From Rhodoferax sp. (lineage in GTDB: Bacteria > Pseudomonadota > Gammaproteobacteria > Burkholderiales > Burkholderiaceae_C): DNA of 64,000 bases. Below the pieces are notes generated by a model. The model made no database searches and had not been told where the DNA came from. It saw nothing but the letters and a program-made list of their open reading frames with translations. The translations under genes and the position numbers were made by a program. Within the stretch, counting starts at the first letter, position 1, and the number at the start of each line of letters is the position of its first letter. Of the stretch, positions 59,761-64,000 are shown piece after piece. The stretch is taken from positions 1 through 64,000 of the forward strand of contig NZ_JAURYQ010000038.1 of NCBI RefSeq assembly GCF_030653815.1, in the 5' to 3' direction.

Positions 59761-61626
59761 TTGCAAAGTCGGGTTTTATATTTGTCGCGCACCGTCAAGC
59801 AGTTGGTGGTGCTTTCGCTTGACGTGGTGTTGGCTTTGTTGGCCACATGGATCGCATTTAGCTTGCGGCTGGATGCGCCGCACTGGCCCAGTGGTGCCCA
59901 GTGGTGGGTTTACGCGCTGGCACCCGTTATTTCCATACCCGTATTTGTTCGTTTTGGCCTGTACCGGGCCATTTTTCGCTATACCGGTCAGGCCGCGTTG
60001 CAGGCCACGGGCATGGCGGTCTTCATTTATGGATGCCTGTTAATGTCGGTGCTGGCTTGGCAACAATGGCCAGCCGTGCCGCGCAGCTTGGGGGTGTTGC
60101 AGCCCTTGGTGTTTTTGGTTTTGATTGGCGCCAGTCGGGCATTTGCGCGGTTTTGGCTGGCTGATGTGAATCGGGCTCGAGCCCATTGCGAAGGCCGCTT
60201 GCTCATTTACGGCGCCGGCACGGCTGGTGTGCAAACCGCCGCGGCCTTGCGCATGTCACATCAATATGCCTTGCTGGGTTTTGTGGATGATGACGCGACC
60301 AAGGCGGGCCGCAGCCTCAATGGCGTGCCTGTGTTTTCCCCCCATGAGGTGCCGCAGGTGGTGGCGAAACAGGGCGTGACCGACATCCTGCTGGCCTTGC
60401 CCAGCGCCACGCGCGACCGGCGCAACGCCATTTTGAGCAGCTTGCGGCCGCTACCGGTGCACATTCGCACGCTGCCGGGCATGTCAGACCTGGCCAGTGG
60501 CCGTGTCACGGTACAGGATTTTCGCGAGCTGGATTTAGAAGATTTGCTGGGCCGCGACCCGGTACCGCCCAACGCCGCGCTGCTGGCACGCGAGTTGGCG
60601 GCACAGGTGGTGCTGGTGACCGGCGCCGGTGGCAGCATTGGCGGTGAACTGACGCGCCAGATTGTCTTGCAGCGGCCACGTCAGTTGCTGCTGCTGGACC
60701 ACAATGAATTCGGTCTGTACAGTATTCACCAGGAGTTGCAGGGCATTTGTGCCGCCCACCAGTTGGGTGTCGAGTTGATCCCCCTGCTTGGCAGTGTGGC
60801 CAATCCGGCCCGTTTAAAGGCAATTTTCGAGGTCTATCGCCCGGCCATGGTTTACCACGCTGCGGCCTACAAGCATGTGCCGATGGTCGAAGACAATCCC
60901 GGCGAGGGCGTTTTGAACAACGTGTTCGGCACGCTCAATACCGCCCGTGCGGCACAAGCCAGCGGTGCCAGGCGCTTTGTGCTCATTTCCACCGACAAGG
61001 CGGTGCGCCCCACCAATGTGATGGGCGCCAGCAAGCGCATGGCCGAACTGGTGTTGCAGGCGCTGGCCATGCAGCAGTCTGGCACCTGTTTCACCATGGT
61101 GCGCTTCGGCAACGTGCTGGGCTCCAGCGGCAGCGTGGTGCCCTTGTTCCGGCGCCAGCTCAGCGAGGGCGGCCCGCTGACCGTGACCCACGCCGAGGTC
61201 ACACGCTATTTCATGACCATCCCCGAAGCCGCGCAGCTGGTGCTGCAGGCCGGTGCCATGGCCGTGGGTGGTGACGTGTTTGTGCTGGACATGGGCGAAC
61301 CCGTCAAGATCCTGGACCTGGCCCGGCGCATGGTTGAGCTGTCGGGCCTGCGCGTGCGCGATGCCGATCACCCCGATGGCGACATCGAAATCGCCGTGAC
61401 CGGCCTGCGCCCGGGTGAAAAGTTGTACGAGGAGCTTTTGATAGGCGACAACCCCAAGCCCACCGCGCACACCCGCATCATGAAAGCGCACGAAGATTAT
61501 TTGGCCTGGGACGATTTGCTGCCCCACCTGAACACGCTGCGCACCGGCGCCGAGCAGGCTGACCTGGCCCGGATCAAGACCGTGCTGCAAACCTGCGTGC
61601 ATGGTTATGGGGACGCGCAGCACTGA
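59761..61626 (+). CDS. Membrane NDP-sugar 4,6-dehydratase (WbpM/CapD/PglF type)
   Basis: Makes 4-keto-6-deoxy nucleotide sugars for surface polysaccharides. 621 residues from the TTG at 59761 with AGGGGG 7 nt upstream. The N-terminus has about four membrane segments, then a first Rossmann domain (LLIYGAGTAGVQTA) and a second catalytic one (VLVTGAGGSIGGELTRQI, AAAYKHVPMVEDNPGE, STDKAVRPTNVMGASKRMAEL, with Met-x3-Lys replacing Tyr-x3-Lys). The C-terminus GLRPGEKLYEELL is a family mark. Lies after the H-NS-like gene with its stop 2 bp before a repeat pair. Confidence 0.92.
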   Translation: MQSRVLYLSRTVKQLVVLSLDVVLALLATWIAFSLRLDAPHWPSGAQWWVYALAPVISIPVFVRFGLYRAIFRYTGQAALQATGMAVFIYGCLLMSVLAWQQWPAVPRSLGVLQPLVFLVLIGASRAFARFWLADVNRARAHCEGRLLIYGAGTAGVQTAAALRMSHQYALLGFVDDDATKAGRSLNGVPVFSPHEVPQVVAKQGVTDILLALPSATRDRRNAILSSLRPLPVHIRTLPGMSDLASGRVTVQDFRELDLEDLLGRDPVPPNAALLARELAAQVVLVTGAGGSIGGELTRQIVLQRPRQLLLLDHNEFGLYSIHQELQGICAAHQLGVELIPLLGSVANPARLKAIFEVYRPAMVYHAAAYKHVPMVEDNPGEGVLNNVFGTLNTARAAQASGARRFVLISTDKAVRPTNVMGASKRMAELVLQALAMQQSGTCFTMVRFGNVLGSSGSVVPLFRRQLSEGGPLTVTHAEVTRYFMTIPEAAQLVLQAGAMAVGGDVFVLDMGEPVKILDLARRMVELSGLRVRDADHPDGDIEIAVTGLRPGEKLYEELLIGDNPKPTAHTRIMKAHEDYLAWDDLLPHLNTLRTGAEQADLARIKTVLQTCVHGYGDAQH

Positions 61627-61627
61627 A

Positions 61628-61723
61628 GTCATGGATGGCCACGTCGCTGCGCGCCTCGCAATGACGGTTTGGGTGTCATTGCATCCTGCTCATCATTGCG
61701 AGCGAAGCGCGGCCATCCATGAC
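61628..61723. repeat. Inverted pair of palindromic repeats after the dehydratase gene
   Basis: Copy 1 (61628-61667) reads GTCATGGATGGCC...CTCGCAATGACGG; copy 2 (61691-61723) is the same in reverse, CATTGCGAGCGAAGCGCGGCC...CATGAC. They are separated by 23 bp and begin right after the dehydratase stop, as for the pair near 58100. Confidence 0.7.
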
Positions 61724-61776
61724 TGCAACATGGTGCACAATTTGCCTGTCATCCCCAAAAACCCCCAAATCCCACC

Positions 61777-62667
61777 ATGACCGACGTATCCCACATCTCT
61801 CCGCGTGACAAGGCCGAAATCCTGGCACAGGCGCTGCCCTACATCCGCAAATTCCATGGCAAGACCATGGTCATCAAGTACGGCGGCAACGCCATGACCG
61901 ACCCCGCCCTGCAGGCCGATTTTGCCGAAGACGTGGTGCTGCTCAAGCTGGTGGGCATCAACCCGGTGGTGGTGCATGGTGGCGGGCCGCAGATTGAAAC
62001 GGCGCTCAAGCGGCTGGGCAAAAAAGGCGAATTCATCCAGGGCATGCGCGTGACCGACGCCGAGACCATGGAGGTGGTGGAGTGGGTGCTGGGCGGCGAG
62101 GTGCAGCAGGACATCGTGGGCCTGATCAACCAGGCCGGCGGCAAGGCGGTGGGCCTGACCGGGCGCGACGGTGGCATGATCCGCGCCCAAAAGCTCAAGA
62201 TGCTCGACAACGCCGACCCCAGCATCGAGCACGATGTCGGCCAGGTGGGCGATATCGTCAGCATCGACCCCAGCGTGGTCAAGGCGCTGCAGGACGACGC
62301 CTTCATTCCGGTCATCAGCCCGATCGGCTTTGGCGAAAACAACGAAAGCTACAACATCAACGCCGACGTGGTGGCGGCCAAGCTGGCCACCGTGCTCAAG
62401 GCCGAAAAACTGATGATGCTGACCAACATCAGCGGCGTGCTCAACAAGGCCGGTGAGTTGCTCACCGACCTGACGGCGCGCCAGATTGACGCGCTGTTTG
62501 CCGATGGCACTTTGAGCGGCGGCATGCTGCCCAAGATTGCCGGTGCACTCGATGCCGCCAAGAGCGGGGTCAACTCGGTGCACATCATTGACGGCCGTGT
62601 GCCGCACGTGCTGCTGCTGGAAATTTTGACCGACCAGGCCTTTGGCACCATGATCCGGTCACATTGA
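61777..62667 (+). CDS. argB: Acetylglutamate kinase
   Basis: Phosphorylates N-acetylglutamate, the second step of arginine synthesis. 296 residues; typical ArgB segments are [30 protein letters not shown] (GGGP loop), [69 protein letters not shown] and [13 protein letters not shown]. The C-terminus ([25 protein letters not shown]) is complete. Cytosolic; sensitivity to arginine cannot be judged reliably from sequence. Stands apart from other arg genes here. Confidence 0.97.
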   Translation: MTDVSHISPRDKAEILAQALPYIRKFHGKTMVIKYGGNAMTDPALQADFAEDVVLLKLVGINPVVVHGGGPQIETALKRLGKKGEFIQGMRVTDAETMEVVEWVLGGEVQQDIVGLINQAGGKAVGLTGRDGGMIRAQKLKMLDNADPSIEHDVGQVGDIVSIDPSVVKALQDDAFIPVISPIGFGENNESYNINADVVAAKLATVLKAEKLMMLTNISGVLNKAGELLTDLTARQIDALFADGTLSGGMLPKIAGALDAAKSGVNSVHIIDGRVPHVLLLEILTDQAFGTMIRSH

Positions 62668-62686
62668 TGGCCTGATCCCACACCCC

Positions 62687-63646
62687 ATGGAAAACAAATC
62701 ACACGCACTGGCCGCCGGCCTGTTTGTTGTGTTTGTCAGTGCCTTGCTGGTCGCGTTGGCGGTATGGCTGACGCGCGACACACGCCAACTGCGCAGCTAC
62801 GAACTGGCCGGGCAGGTTAATTTAAGCGGTTTGCAGCCGCAGGCCAATGTGCGCTACCAGGGCGTGCCGGTGGGCAAGGTGACTGCCATCAAGTTGGACC
62901 CCCAGACCCGCGGCCAGGTGCTGGTGCGCATTGCGGTGGATGAGCTGGCGCCCATCAGCGTCACCACGTTTGCCACGCTGGCTTACCAGGGCGTGACCGG
63001 GCTGGCTTTCATTCAGCTTGACGACAGCGTGCCCGCCGATGGCACGCAAGCGCCTGGGATGCAATTGGCCAACAACAGCCGCATTCCGCTCAGGCCCGGT
63101 TTGATGAGCAAGCTGACCGACCGCGGCGAGCGGGTGTTGGGGCAGCTGGACGAAGCCGCCCAACGCCTGAACCAATTGCTGTCAAGCCAGAACCAGCAGG
63201 CCTTGATCACCACCATGGACAACTTTGGCAAGGCCGCCCTGGAGATTCAGCAGCTGACGGCGCAAACCCGGAGCTTGTTGCCCACGGTGGCGCAGGAAAC
63301 GCGCGACAGCCTGGCCGCGTTGAAAGCGGCCTCGGTGCGCCTGGGCGACAGCGCCGATGTCGCCCGCACCTCGGCCGGCGCATTTCAGCGCTTGACCGAA
63401 CGCATGGCGGCCCCCGGCGGCACGCTGGACCAGCTGGGGCAGGGCGTTGAGGTCTGGGTGGCCACCAACCATGTGCTGCAAGGTGTCGCCCTGCCGCGCC
63501 TGAACCTGCTGGCCCAGGATGTGGCGCGCAGCACGCGCCAGATTGGTGAGCTGGCCCAGACCCTGCGCGACACCCCGCAGGCCCTGCTGTTGGGTGCCCC
63601 CGCCCCCCTGCCCGGGCCGGGTGAACCCGGTTTTTCTGTGCCATGA
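62687..63646 (+). CDS. MCE-domain (MlaD-like) lipid-transport protein
   Basis: 319 residues: N-terminal TM (HALAAGLFVVFVSALLVALAVWLTRD), one MCE domain (YELAGQVNLSGLQPQANVRYQGVPVGKVTAIKLDPQTRGQVLVRIAVDE...TTFATLAYQGVTGLAFIQLDD) and a long helical, Gln/Ala-rich C-terminal region (to RDTPQALLLG). MCE proteins form hexameric rings that carry lipids between inner and outer membranes. The usual permease and ATPase partners are not upstream (argB is); they could lie right of the window. It overlaps the lipoprotein gene by 4 bp. Confidence 0.9.
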   Translation: MENKSHALAAGLFVVFVSALLVALAVWLTRDTRQLRSYELAGQVNLSGLQPQANVRYQGVPVGKVTAIKLDPQTRGQVLVRIAVDELAPISVTTFATLAYQGVTGLAFIQLDDSVPADGTQAPGMQLANNSRIPLRPGLMSKLTDRGERVLGQLDEAAQRLNQLLSSQNQQALITTMDNFGKAALEIQQLTAQTRSLLPTVAQETRDSLAALKAASVRLGDSADVARTSAGAFQRLTERMAAPGGTLDQLGQGVEVWVATNHVLQGVALPRLNLLAQDVARSTRQIGELAQTLRDTPQALLLGAPAPLPGPGEPGFSVP

Positions 63647-64000
63647 ACATGAAAAAAACTGCCACTCCGATTTACTTGCTCAGGCCATACGGTCTGTTGC
63701 TGGTGTTGATGCTGTTGCTGGCCGGCTGCACCGCAACAAGGCCGGAGGCTGCGATCAAGGTCTACGACTTTGGCCCCGCTCCGCTGCAGACCCCGGTAGC
63801 GGCGTCGCAGCCCGCCCTGGCCACCCTGGTGCTGTATGAGGCTCAGGTCAGCCCGGCACTCGAGGGCAACGCGCTGCTGTACCGCCTGGCCTACGCCGAC
63901 GCGCAGCAGCTCAAGCCTTACGCCCTGGCGCGCTGGAGCATGCCACCCGCGCAGCTCATCGGCCAGCGCCTGCGCCAGCAGTTGGGCGCGCAGCGCGCCG
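63643..64000 (+). CDS. ABC-type transport auxiliary lipoprotein, PqiC-like (partial, 3' end outside window)
   Basis: About 119 residues visible. ATG at 63643 overlaps the MlaD-like stop (ATGA); an ATG at 63649 is an alternative. Lipoprotein signal MNMKKTATPIYLLRPYGLLLVLMLLLAGC with lipobox LLAGC, then KVYDFGPAP and VSPALEGNALLYRLAYADAQQLKPYALARWSMPPAQLIGQRLRQQL, the ABC_trans_aux pattern. Such lipoproteins sit at the outer membrane and receive or anchor MCE tunnels. The gene continues beyond 64000. The track did not list it because no stop is present. Confidence 0.88.
   Translation, partial: MNMKKTATPIYLLRPYGLLLVLMLLLAGCTATRPEAAIKVYDFGPAPLQTPVAASQPALATLVLYEAQVSPALEGNALLYRLAYADAQQLKPYALARWSMPPAQLIGQRLRQQLGAQRA

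Noticed and set aside
1-64000. CRISPR arrays, tRNA or rRNA genes, intact IS elements or prophage
   Set aside because: No regularly spaced repeats, no tRNA cloverleaf or rRNA sequence noticed, and no transposase, integrase or phage structural gene among the ORFs.

Overview
The window reads as chromosomal DNA of a GC-rich betaproteobacterium, most likely Burkholderiales/Comamonadaceae (Rhodoferax- or Polaromonas-like). This is inferred from gene content (DUF1840, the PHA granule-region protein, UbiUVT, a short H-NS-like protein ending in a SGRG-type domain, Liv-type ABC transport linked to CoA ligases) and from compact, overlapping operons. I see no rRNA, tRNA, CRISPR array, prophage or intact insertion sequence. 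Mobile-like DNA is limited to short palindromic repeats in intergenic gaps, one toxin-antitoxin pair and one unrecognised stretch.

Layout. 1-5120: copper handling, with a multicopper oxidase (cut by the window edge) and a TolC-like protein on the minus strand, divergent from a DUF411 protein and a CusRS-type two-component system. 5188-8642: mixed genes (small ORF, COQ8-like ABC1 kinase, bactofilin, DsbA-family protein, exported small protein). 8726-18309: six consecutive signalling genes on the minus strand: an HTH-REC protein, a single-domain REC, a Cache/PAS kinase, a 1109-residue hybrid kinase with HPt, an HD-GYP response regulator and a second PAS kinase. 18494-19929: DUF2189 membrane protein and a Maf-family protein. 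19968-24601: ubiD-ubiX-ubiT-ubiV-ubiU, which points to oxygen-independent ubiquinone synthesis. 24755-30750: MFS permease, NMT1-type ABC importer, PduO-type cobalamin adenosyltransferase, D-lactate dehydrogenase. 30769-39385: FKBP, DUF4143 ATPase, a repeat-rich gap, EamA exporter, HtpG with a sigma-32-like promoter, alpha/beta hydrolase, RluF-like synthase and a Crp/Fnr regulator.

39564-47907 is one plus-strand operon: acyl-CoA ligase, LivG, LivH, LivM, substrate-binding protein, LivF, PaaK-like ligase. A perfect 7-4-7 inverted repeat sits between it and the divergent Crp/Fnr gene, at the class II activator distance from a plausible -10 box.

49455-58048 is the most interesting block: PHA-granule-region protein, acyl-CoA-binding protein, wax ester synthase/diacylglycerol acyltransferase, TPR-like protein, TetR regulator, patatin lipase, phasin-like protein and a 661-residue two-domain fatty acyl-CoA reductase. 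Together these could make fatty alcohol, esterify it, coat the granule and mobilise the lipid, so I read it as a neutral-lipid (wax ester/TAG) storage locus. A VapBC-like pair lies inside it.

58225-64000: chain-length determinant, H-NS-like protein, membrane NDP-sugar dehydratase (the edge of a polysaccharide region), argB, and an MCE-domain protein followed by a lipoprotein cut by the window end.
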